A model generated the notes under the pieces. That model saw only the letters and a list, made by a program, of their open reading frames with translations, made no database searches and was not told where the DNA came from. A DNA stretch of 5,930 nucleotides from Methanoregulaceae archaeon. Lineage in GTDB: Archaea > Halobacteriota > Methanomicrobia > Methanomicrobiales > Methanospirillaceae. Positions 1 through 5,136 of the stretch are shown here, one piece after another; the stretch's first letter is position 1; every line of letters begins with the position of its first letter. Location of the stretch: assembly GCA_013331415.1 (NCBI GenBank), contig DUGL01000155.1, positions 1-5,930 of the forward strand, given 5' to 3'. Both the position numbers and the translations under genes were made by a program.

Positions 1-326
1 GAGAGCGCAAGGAGCGCCGAGCGGTTCCAGGTGATCTGGCGTGAGAACAGGTTCACGAGCGGTTTTGTCGCAAGGAACCCGGACAGGGCAGGGAGCGTGA
101 AGCAGAGGGTCCCAAAGAACCTGATTTCCTGGTGGTAGCGGAGGCTCGCTCCATCGATGATAAACCCGAGGATGAGAATGATGGCGAGCGAGACCGGCCA
201 GGAAGGAGCAACAAACAGGAATCGTGAAAGCCGCTCAATCCTCACATCCCCCCCCACCGGTTTCATGGCACTGTCTTCCTGCAGATCTGGAGGAGCCCCG
301 GCCCCTTTTTTAGTGTTCCCGGACAT
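1..326 (-). CDS. N-terminal part of a polytopic membrane protein (possibly DUF2070 family), cut by left edge
   Basis: An open frame with no stop runs off the left end, so only about 108 residues are visible. From the ATG at 326 the protein begins MSGNTKKG, followed by a polar, Gly/Pro-rich stretch to about residue 28. There is then a basic amphipathic piece (RIERLSRFLF), a hydrophobic segment at about 44-60 (SLAIILILGFII) and a second at about 70-86 (FFGTLCFTLPALSGFLA). Two transmembrane helices and no cleavable signal peptide fit this. The start at 326 overlaps the stop of the upstream kinase gene by 17 bases; a second in-frame ATG at 266 (MKPVGGDV) is the alternative and would remove the polar leader. 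The pattern of a short cytosolic leader, an early helix pair and a 'LPAL..FLATKPLV' turn recalls the large archaeal DUF2070 membrane proteins. That assignment is from memory of the family and is tentative. Membrane location is well supported; function is unknown. Confidence 0.6.
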   Translation of the reverse strand, partial: MSGNTKKGAGAPPDLQEDSAMKPVGGDVRIERLSRFLFVAPSWPVSLAIILILGFIIDGASLRYHQEIRFFGTLCFTLPALSGFLATKPLVNLFSRQITWNRSALLAL

Positions 327-1206
327 GCTCATCGAGCCGCCCGAAATAGTTCTGGTACCGTGCCTTCATCATCGGGTGGTCCGGGAGGTTTGTCTGGCAT
401 CCCGGCACCTCAACGACAAACGAGGCAGTGACCGTGCCGATCCTGCAGCAGACCAGCGGGTCACAACCCTGTGCATAAGCCGAGAGAAAACCGGCCCGGT
501 ATGCATCTCCGGCACCGGTTGGATCGGCCAGCCGGACAGGGAGGGCAGGGATATGGTGCTCTGCCCCGCCGGCGTACAGCGTGCTCCCGTGAGCTCCCAT
601 CGTGAACACGGCCATGGGAACCTCTGCGATCAGCTCTTCGCGGGTGCACCTGAGGAGCCGGCACATCAGGTCCACCTCGTGCTGGTTTGCAAAGAGGAGC
701 GAGATCCTGGAGATGACATCCTGCAGCTGTTCAGCCGTATACCGGTGGAGATCCTGGCCCGGGTCAAAGGATGCAAACCCTGCCTTCTCTGCAACCTTCA
801 CGTTGTAGACCGGGTCGGCAGTGGCCATGTGCACGAACGGGAGGGCAGGGGGATCTGAGATCCGGAAGATATCAGATGCCCCCCACTCAAAGAAGGTGAC
901 CTGGTCGCCGGCAGGGTCGGTGAACATGAACGCGGTCGGGGTATGACGGTCCGGGACCCGGTACAGCTGGAGCACCACCCCCTGCCCCTCGAGCCACCGC
1001 TCGTACTCGCTCCCGGCAAAGTCACTACCCACCGCGGAGAGCAGGGTTACCTTCCCGCCGAGGCGGGCAACACCGGCAGCGATATTGGCTGCTCCGCCAC
1101 CGAACATGATCGTGCGATCGGAGATGGTCGTCGAGGCATTCTTCTGCGGGAGAGCGACGACCCGCGAGATATGATCGATGGCGGTATGACCGACCACATG
1201 GATCAT
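310..1206 (-). CDS. PfkB-family carbohydrate/nucleoside kinase
   Basis: A 298-residue protein, the usual size for the ribokinase/PfkB superfamily, which transfers phosphate from ATP (sometimes ADP) to a hydroxyl of a sugar or nucleoside in the cytosol. The N-terminus is a typical first strand, MIHVVGHTAIDHI. The Gly-rich substrate-side motif FGGGAANIAAGVARLG lies at about 35-50. The C-terminal signature DPTGAGDAYRAGF lies at 228-240, with Asp234 as the expected catalytic base and GAGD forming the anion hole. The end (VEVPGCQTNLP, about 265-275) resembles archaeal nucleoside-kinase-like PfkB proteins, but the substrate cannot be read from sequence. I chose the ATG at 1206, which overlaps the DUF555 stop as ATGA; an ATG at 1215 would add three residues (MRA), and an AAGGA-like site lies upstream of both. 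Translational coupling to DUF555 upstream and the membrane protein downstream suggests a shared operon. The PfkB call is firm; the substrate is unknown. Confidence 0.92.
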   Translation of the reverse strand: MIHVVGHTAIDHISRVVALPQKNASTTISDRTIMFGGGAANIAAGVARLGGKVTLLSAVGSDFAGSEYERWLEGQGVVLQLYRVPDRHTPTAFMFTDPAGDQVTFFEWGASDIFRISDPPALPFVHMATADPVYNVKVAEKAGFASFDPGQDLHRYTAEQLQDVISRISLLFANQHEVDLMCRLLRCTREELIAEVPMAVFTMGAHGSTLYAGGAEHHIPALPVRLADPTGAGDAYRAGFLSAYAQGCDPLVCCRIGTVTASFVVEVPGCQTNLPDHPMMKARYQNYFGRLDEHVREH

Positions 1207-1541
1207 AGCTCGCATACGTCCTTGAGCTGGAGCGGGACATCCCGGAGGGCTTTTCCCACCACCGATTTTGCAATCCGCACAGCATGCTCTTCCGAGTCAG
1301 CCCGGAAGACTTTCATATCGAGGAGCAGCCCGACGAGCGCAGTGTTGGCGACAACCAGGGCGCTGTTCAGTTCACCTTCGCAGAACGGACAGGCGAGCAT
1401 CCCTGCCTCAACCTCAACGTACTTTGCCGAGGGGTTCAGCCTTTTTCCGGCTTCGCTGATGGCAATCCCTATCGCATCATCGAGGGACTTTACATCCCGG
1501 AGCACCCAGGCGGATTCAAGAGTCACAAGATAATCAGGCAT
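1203..1541 (-). CDS. DUF555 / UPF0212 family protein with CPFC motif
   Basis: A 112-residue protein recognised as the archaeal UPF0212 (DUF555) family. It is close to full family length and carries the family's characteristic stretches AWVLRDVKSLDDAIGIAISEAG (about 11-32), VVANTALVGL (63-72) and a C-terminal ESEEHA-like / AKSVVGKALRDVP region (about 83-103). The motif CPFC at 51-54 is one half of a zinc ribbon. With only one CxxC pair (a further Cys is at 110), metal binding, if any, would need a second chain or other ligands. No biochemical role is established that I know of. The start at 1541 lies five bases after the nitroreductase stop, with a weak GGTAG-like site just upstream. Its end overlaps the kinase start by four bases, so the three genes are very likely cotranscribed. 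The family call is confident; the function is open. Confidence 0.9.
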   Translation of the reverse strand: MPDYLVTLESAWVLRDVKSLDDAIGIAISEAGKRLNPSAKYVEVEAGMLACPFCEGELNSALVVANTALVGLLLDMKVFRADSEEHAVRIAKSVVGKALRDVPLQLKDVCEL

Positions 1542-1546
1542 AGTCT

Positions 1547-2074
1547 CTACCAGGATTCCGGATGGAAATGTTCACCTGCCGCCATCCGTTCGGTCAGTCT
1601 CACGGGGAGGCTCCCCTTTCCGAGGCAGAGGATTGCCACCGGGCGGATATGCGCCGGGAGGTCCAGGATCTCCCTGACCTCGTCCTCGTCAAAGGCACCG
1701 ACCCAGCAGGACCTGACCTGGCGTGCATGGGCAGCGAGCATGAGGTAGGTGCAGGCAATGGTCGCATCCTGGACAGCGTACAGGATTCCGCGTTCGCCAT
1801 ATCGCGACATGGACCGCACGTAGTTTGCACAGACCACGAAGAGGGCAGGCGCATTCTTCACCTGGGGCTGGGCGAATGCCGCATCCGAGAGTGATTCCTT
1901 CCTCCCGGGATCCCGGACAAGGACCAGATCCCACGCCTCGAGGTTACCGGCGCTTGGCGCCGTTGTAGCGCACTGGAGGAGGAACGCGAGCTCGTCATCG
2001 GTGAGTTCGTCACTGCTGTAGTCCCTGACCGAGCAGCGGGTATTCAGGAAGTCAAAGAATTCAGATGAGTCCAT
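1547..2074 (-). CDS. Nitroreductase-family FMN protein
   Basis: A 175-residue member of the nitroreductase/flavin reductase superfamily. These proteins are usually homodimers binding FMN and reducing nitro compounds, quinones or flavins with a nicotinamide or other donor. The N-terminal FMN-phosphate motif is seen as RCSVRDY (13-19). The classic APSAGNLEAWDLVLV segment (39-53) follows, then AALFVV-like and Tyr/Gln-rich helices (AVQDATIACTYLMLAA). Next come SCWVGAF with an acidic DEDEVREIL helix (about 123-137), then RPVAILCLGKG and a FHPESW tail. The usual Gly-Leu-Gly before 'CWVGAF' is replaced by RQVRS, a mild deviation near the flavin. I start at 2074 because the motif-bearing fold begins there and an AGGTG site lies ten bases upstream; a longer frame to 2122 adds a non-homologous leader. 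The start overlaps the preceding gene by 14 bases. The natural substrate is not inferable; in a methanogen a reduced-F420 or ferredoxin-linked donor is conceivable but unproven. Confidence 0.9.
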   Translation of the reverse strand: MDSSEFFDFLNTRCSVRDYSSDELTDDELAFLLQCATTAPSAGNLEAWDLVLVRDPGRKESLSDAAFAQPQVKNAPALFVVCANYVRSMSRYGERGILYAVQDATIACTYLMLAAHARQVRSCWVGAFDEDEVREILDLPAHIRPVAILCLGKGSLPVRLTERMAAGEHFHPESW

Positions 2075-2417
2075 TCTCTGAGAGCACCTGCCATGCACCC
2101 TGTGCAGCGGTGGTCGCGGCACTGATGGCCTCGGAGAGCTTCAGGGAGGCTGCCCCGTAACTGTCGCTCTCTGTCAGGCTGATTGCATCACTCATCAGGC
2201 TGATGGCTTTCCGGAATTCCATCCGTTCAGTTCCCCGGTAGGCAAACTCGAGCTCGCTCCGGACTGATTCGAGGACCATGATGAGCATCCGTCTCGCCCC
2301 GGGCCGCTCGGTATCCGGGAACCCGGCGAGCGCTGTTGTGAGCTGCGAACAGACGATCAGTTCAGATTTCGCCCGTTCGGCAAACTGGTAACTCTTCACT
2401 GCTGTCCTGAGATCCAT
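2061..2417 (-). CDS. Hypothetical helical protein, 118 aa, first gene of the left operon
   Basis: I do not recognise this 118-residue protein. It is almost entirely predicted helix: an N-terminal helix MDLRTAVKSYQFAERAKSEL, a loop around GFPDTERPGA (about 32-41), and then three long amphipathic helices rich in Ala, Ser, Glu and Leu. This fits a small helical bundle or TPR-like pack. There are no membrane segments, signal peptide or metal motif, and one Cys only. The overall charge is near neutral and the likely location is the cytosol. Reality as a gene is supported by its codon character matching its neighbours, the 14-base overlap with the nitroreductase gene, and a promoter-like element directly upstream. 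No good Shine-Dalgarno precedes the ATG at 2417, and the TATA-like element sits about 25 bases upstream, so a leaderless or nearly leaderless message is possible. A scaffold or partner role for the downstream flavoprotein is only a guess. Confidence 0.72.
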   Translation of the reverse strand: MDLRTAVKSYQFAERAKSELIVCSQLTTALAGFPDTERPGARRMLIMVLESVRSELEFAYRGTERMEFRKAISLMSDAISLTESDSYGAASLKLSEAISAATTAAQGAWQVLSENGLI

Positions 2418-2437
2418 GTTCTCACTATCAGCTCAGC

Positions 2438-2449
2438 GGATAAAGATAG
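2438..2449 (-). promoter_or_regulatory. Putative TATA element for the five-gene left operon
   Basis: On the minus strand the sequence reads CTATCTTTATCC, an AT-rich island in GC-rich surroundings and a partial match to the archaeal TATA box (TTTAWATA). Its centre is about 25 bases before the ATG at 2417, the normal TATA-to-start-site distance in archaea. This would place transcription start at or just before the start codon. The match is imperfect and there is no clear BRE, so this is a positional inference. Confidence 0.35.
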
Positions 2450-2570
2450 TTGCGGCAGGGGGGTGTCACCCGGAGGTGTGGGCACAGAGGTCCGATGATG
2501 AAAACGACGGGAGGCACATCCCATCAGACACCGGAGGCATGGTTACCACGACCGCCCACGATCTGTTGCA

Positions 2571-2617
2571 GCCGGGAACCTGGTGGATCCTGTGCCGGAT
2601 ACACGATTGTTCCTGGC
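2571..2617 (+). repeat. Imperfect inverted repeat / hairpin, best folded as plus-strand RNA
   Basis: GCCGGGAAC (2571-2579) pairs with GTTCCTGGC (2609-2617) over nine pairs, one of them G-U only if transcribed from the plus strand. Inside, after a small 3x4 internal loop, GTG/CAC and ATCC/GGAT stack around a single G-A mismatch and close a six-base loop TGTGCC (2591-2596). As minus-strand RNA the G-U becomes C-A and the G-A becomes C-U, so the fold favours the plus strand. The loop is fully complementary to GGCACA at 2481-2486, allowing a pseudoknot. The outer nine-pair stem alone could arise by chance in GC-rich DNA; the nested arrangement is less expected. Confidence 0.4.
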
Positions 2618-2664
2618 ACGTCGGTCTCTTTTCTTGGCGAGGGTGTTTAAAATAACGGAGTATA

Positions 2665-2690
2665 GGGGGCGGATCGCGGCTCCACCCCCC
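2665..2690 (-). repeat. GC-rich hairpin followed by a T-rich tract on the minus strand
   Basis: Read on the minus strand, GGGGGTGGA and TCCGCCCCC form nine continuous pairs including one U-G, around a seven-base loop GCCGCGA. On the plus strand the wobble becomes a C-A mismatch. About ten bases further along the minus strand comes GTTATTTTAAAC. This hairpin-plus-T-rich layout resembles a factor-independent terminator or an RNA 3' end, but no gene directly precedes it on that strand. Confidence 0.3.
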
Positions 2691-2742
2691 GTGATACACG
2701 CCGCCGCTCCTGATACATACCGCGAGGGCTCTGTCCCCCGAC

Positions 2743-2760
2743 CCCGGGCGGCCGTCCGGG
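2743..2760. repeat. 18-base near-palindrome
   Basis: CCCGGG at 2743-2748 mirrors a matching arm ending at 2760, giving seven pairs (one G-T) around a GGCC loop. It could be a hairpin in RNA or a dyad for a dimeric DNA-binding protein. In DNA this GC-rich, such a short palindrome may be chance. Confidence 0.25.
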
Positions 2761-2879
2761 CGCCTCGTTACCGGTGGTCAAATCAGAACCGGGCACCCTG
2801 GCGGCTGTTCGGTGACTGTTCATACGAGCCAGGAGAAATAACGGTACCATCTGACCCGCAGGTAACAGCGAGAGGGCTC

Positions 2880-2891
2880 TTTTAAAAAACG
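2880..2891 (-). terminator. Oligo-T terminator of the gatD-gatE-RGG protein group
   Basis: Twenty-two bases beyond the stop codon at 2911 the minus strand has CGTTTTTTAAAAG, with a run of six T at 2889-2884. Archaeal transcription commonly ends at such T runs without a strong stem. The element is partly palindromic (TTTTAAAA), and on the plus strand AGAGGGCTCTTTT precedes it, so it might also stop plus-strand transcripts. Confidence 0.5.
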
Positions 2892-2910
2892 AAAGGGGGT
2901 GGGCAGGGTA

Positions 2911-3228
2911 TTATCGGGAAGATTTCTGTTTTGCGCCCATGACGGTAGATTTTGCCCGGCGCATTCTGTGCCTGACCATGGGGTTTGCGGCAGGCGCACC
3001 GCCCCCGCGCCCGCCACGGCCGCCTCGTCCACCACGGCCGCCACGCCCGCCACGGCGGAACCCTCTCCCGTCACCACTTGCTTCGTCAAGTTTCCGGAGT
3101 GATGCTCCTGCTTTGAAACGCTGGTTGGGGCCTGCCCGCTTCAGCTCGCCTTCTGCCCGGGGTACAAGCCGTATCTGGCCCTTGACGCCCTTCACCTGCA
3201 CCCACTGCACTGTTCCTGTCTTACCCAT
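2911..3228 (-). CDS. Small basic RGG-repeat protein (DUF5350-like)
   Basis: A 105-residue, strongly basic protein. Residues 1-38 (start MGKTGTVQWVQVKGVKGQIRL, then VP and a GPNQRF motif at 33-38) and the end MRRAKSTVMGAKQ (89-101) resemble, from memory, the small methanogen DUF5350 family, whose function is unknown. Between them lies an Arg/Gly tract: six consecutive RGG triplets at 59-76 plus an extra Gly, preceded by GRGFR. RGG boxes in other proteins bind RNA or nucleoprotein complexes. The six Arg codons are mixed (CGT, CGA, CGC) and the Gly codons vary, so this is a maintained protein feature rather than a fresh DNA slippage product. The ATG at 3228 has GGGAG eight bases upstream. The gene follows gatE after 36 bases and precedes an oligo-T terminator. 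A role near the ribosome or RNA is an inference from charge, RGG and gene context. It is possibly mistaken for a ribosomal protein, but no ribosomal family was recognised. Confidence 0.82.
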   Translation of the reverse strand: MGKTGTVQWVQVKGVKGQIRLVPRAEGELKRAGPNQRFKAGASLRKLDEASGDGRGFRRGGRGGRGGRGGRGGRGGGAPAANPMVRHRMRRAKSTVMGAKQKSSR

Positions 3229-3245
3229 AATGAGAACTCCCTATT
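3217..3245 (-). promoter_or_regulatory. Ribosome-binding site of the RGG protein gene
   Basis: The minus strand reads AATAGGGAGTTCTCATTATG: GGGAG sits eight bases before the ATG, a good partial match to the archaeal GGAGGTGA. A TTTAAGTG element overlapping the gatE stop (about 3261-3268) could be a weak internal promoter, so the gene may be made both from the gat transcript and on its own. Confidence 0.4.
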
Positions 3246-3264
3246 GATTATGTCCGGCGTTCAC

Positions 3265-5121
3265 TTAAACCTTCTTGACAGGGGACCCCGGTGACTTCTG
3301 CCGCTGTATCTCCTGCTTCAGCACCTCGCTCACCAGCCTGCCGTCCACCGAACCGCGCACCTCGGCCATCACGAGCCCCATCAGCGGGCCCAGCGCTCCC
3401 ATCCCCCGTTCGGCAACAAATTCGCTGCGGGCCTCCACGATCGTGCTGACGATCTTCTCGAGCGCTTCGCGGGTCACGGCCGGGGCGCATGCAGATACGG
3501 CCCCATCGACCGTTGCACCACTGAGGATGGATTCAAGGATCCCGGGTACGGCCTCCTTTGCTGCACGACCTTCCTCCACCGCAGCCAGTACCGCGATGAT
3601 GTCATCATCACGGAGCAGGGAGACATCGGCACCTGCCCGCGAGAGTTCCTTGATGCTGGCAAGCAGGGTCCGGGCGGTAAGGGACGGTGAGATGCCCCGG
3701 GCAACCGCCCGCTCAAAGAGCGCCACCTGCGCCGATGAAGCAATCTGGGAGGCAATGGCCGGGTCGAGCTGCAGGTCGCGGGCAAACCGCGCTCCCTTGT
3801 CGATGAGGAGTTCAGGGACCGGGAGGGCTGCATACCATGCGGGATCGATCCGGACCGGGAAGACATCGGTCTCGGGATACATGCGGGCTGCACCCGGGAG
3901 CGGGCGCATGTATGCCGTGCTCCCGCCTTCCAGCATCTTCCGGGTCTCTTCCGGCACACCCTCCATGGCGCTCACGGCCCGCCGGATTACCTGGCGGGCT
4001 GCGCAGGCTGCCCTCGCGGCATCAGCTGCGACAAGGACGATACACTCGTCGGCTCCGGCACCAAGATGTGCCCTGAGAGCGTCCACTTCCCCGCTCGTTA
4101 TACCGTATGCCGGGAGCTCGTCCGAATGAAAGATCCCGCCAACCCCGCACTTCCGGGCATAGTCGGCAAGCTCACTCCCCAGCCTGCGCCCGGGCTGGAT
4201 CTCACGGCCGACCAGGCCGGCAAATCCCGTGAGGCGCACCGCAAGGATCTGTTCTGCCGTGCGAAGTATCGCTGATCCGGTCCCGGCAAAGAGACCGGTC
4301 ACATCGTGGGTGGTCTCCTCCACCCGGGCGTCCCTGCGGCGGAGTTCGGCCCGTATCTCGAGGAGGCTTACCTGGCGGCGGACTTCGCGCTCAACGACCT
4401 CAGTGATGAGATCGAGCTCCTGCACCCCTTTGATCTCCACCCGGGCACCGTCCCGGATCGAGATGTTGATGTCCTGCCTGATGGTACCGAGACCACGCTT
4501 CACCCTGCCCGTGGACCGGAGGATCATCCCGAGATAACCCGCGATCTCCCGGACCTCGTCAGGGGTTCGCATGCAGGGAGAGGTGGTGACCTCGACGAGC
4601 GGTATCCCGAGGCGATCAAGCGAAAAGGTATCTCCTTCGACCCGCTGTGCCGCCTCCTCTTCAAGGCAGAGGGTCTCGATCGTGCCCCCGTTCGGGAGTG
4701 CCCCGTCAATGGCAACGAGCGCTGTGCGCTGGAACCCGCTCGTGTTTGAACCGTCGATCACGAGTTTGCGCATCGTGTGTACCTGGTCGATCGGGGTCAT
4801 GGCGCACATCCGTGCGATCGTACAGCAGAGCTCGAGCGCTTCGGCATTCAGGGGGGTTGGCGGCTCTTCATCGCATTCCACGAGGCAGATGGTATCGTAT
4901 GCATAGTAGCCGAACCTGCGTTCGTGCTTCATCTCCTCCTGTGCGGCTGCATCGATCTCTCCGAGTTCGCTTTCCGTGGCCCGCAGGTAGCGGAAGAACT
5001 CGCCGCTCCTCTCCTCGAACTTCCGGAGCACGGTCGGGCAGTGGCAGAAGAGCTTCCTGCTCGTGTTCAGCTGCTGGTGGATCTCGATTCCTGCCTTGAG
5101 GCCGAGCTGTTCATACTCCAT
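3265..5121 (-). CDS. gatE: Glutamyl-tRNA(Gln) amidotransferase subunit E
   Basis: The tRNA-binding and kinase/transamidase subunit of the archaeal GatDE complex. It phosphorylates the glutamate of Glu-tRNA(Gln) with ATP and amidates it with ammonia released by GatD. The 618 residues match the family's usual length. The N-terminal GatB/E catalytic core opens with GLKAGIEIHQQL (7-18) and LFCHCP (24-29). It continues through SGFQRT (128-133), PLVEVTTSP (174-182) and RQDINISI (215-222). A family-specific AspRS-like (GAD) insert follows at roughly 280-400. The core resumes with LPGAARMYPETDVFPV (408-423), and the C-terminal helical YqeY-like tRNA-binding domain spans about 480-610. The start at 5121 is set by a full GGGGAGGT site seven bases upstream and by the gatD stop overlapping it as TGATG; the longer in-frame start at 5211 would extend into gatD and adds unrelated residues. 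The complex is cytosolic. All landmarks appear intact, and the call is essentially certain. Confidence 0.98.
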   Translation of the reverse strand: MEYEQLGLKAGIEIHQQLNTSRKLFCHCPTVLRKFEERSGEFFRYLRATESELGEIDAAAQEEMKHERRFGYYAYDTICLVECDEEPPTPLNAEALELCCTIARMCAMTPIDQVHTMRKLVIDGSNTSGFQRTALVAIDGALPNGGTIETLCLEEEAAQRVEGDTFSLDRLGIPLVEVTTSPCMRTPDEVREIAGYLGMILRSTGRVKRGLGTIRQDINISIRDGARVEIKGVQELDLITEVVEREVRRQVSLLEIRAELRRRDARVEETTHDVTGLFAGTGSAILRTAEQILAVRLTGFAGLVGREIQPGRRLGSELADYARKCGVGGIFHSDELPAYGITSGEVDALRAHLGAGADECIVLVAADAARAACAARQVIRRAVSAMEGVPEETRKMLEGGSTAYMRPLPGAARMYPETDVFPVRIDPAWYAALPVPELLIDKGARFARDLQLDPAIASQIASSAQVALFERAVARGISPSLTARTLLASIKELSRAGADVSLLRDDDIIAVLAAVEEGRAAKEAVPGILESILSGATVDGAVSACAPAVTREALEKIVSTIVEARSEFVAERGMGALGPLMGLVMAEVRGSVDGRLVSEVLKQEIQRQKSPGSPVKKV

Positions 5122-5136
5122 CAGCGCGACCTCCCC
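5119..5136 (-). promoter_or_regulatory. Strong Shine-Dalgarno for gatE inside the end of gatD
   Basis: The minus strand reads GGGGAGGTCGCGCTGATG. The full GGAGGT core lies seven bases before the gatE ATG and within the last codons of gatD. This decides the gatE start and indicates reinitiation coupling, suited to making equal amounts of the two subunits. Confidence 0.75.

Larger units (their letters stand above)
2418..2910. other. 493-base gene-free stretch with several hairpins; possible non-coding RNA region
   Basis: No frame on either strand looks like a real protein: the short frames here have odd composition, no recognisable motif and weak start signals. What can be seen is the left-operon promoter near 2440, a plus-strand hairpin at 2571-2617, and a plus-strand T-rich run at about 2625-2635. 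An AT island GTTTAAAATAAC follows at about 2645-2656. Further hairpins lie at 2665-2690 and 2743-2760, a weaker one pairs CCTGGC (2797-2802) with GCCAGG (2828-2833), and the T/A palindrome TTTTAAAA lies at 2880-2887. The 9-mer AAATAACGG occurs twice (2650-2658, 2836-2844). A CCGGAGG motif also occurs twice (2470-2476, 2531-2537) inside similar 15-base contexts. I looked for tRNA, SRP RNA, RNase P RNA and C/D-box signatures and found none complete. Confidence 0.5.

Noticed and set aside
157..858. 233-residue plus-strand frame
   Set aside because: It is antisense to the kinase and membrane-protein genes, shows no motif, and mirrors GC-rich codon structure.
2075..2122. Longer N-terminus for the nitroreductase
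   Set aside because: The extra 16 residues are Pro/Arg-rich, lie inside the upstream gene, and an AGGTG site fits the ATG at 2074.
2495..2527. ATGATGA resembling a C box of a C/D guide RNA
   Set aside because: No CTGA D box follows within a suitable distance on the plus strand, and the minus strand offers only a poor C-like box.
2524..2619. Minus-strand small frame from a GTG (about 31 residues, Pro/Gly-rich)
   Set aside because: It has no ribosome-binding site, no family resemblance and a composition typical of non-coding GC-rich DNA.
2640..2900. SRP RNA, RNase P RNA or tRNA in the gap
   Set aside because: None of the conserved cores (GGAA-type SRP loop context, GAGGAAAGTCC of RNase P, T-loop GTTCRA of tRNA) appear on either strand.
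2939..3247. Plus-strand proline/arginine-rich reading frame
   Set aside because: It is the antisense shadow of the Gly/Arg repeat gene; the Pro-rich content follows directly from the RGG codons.
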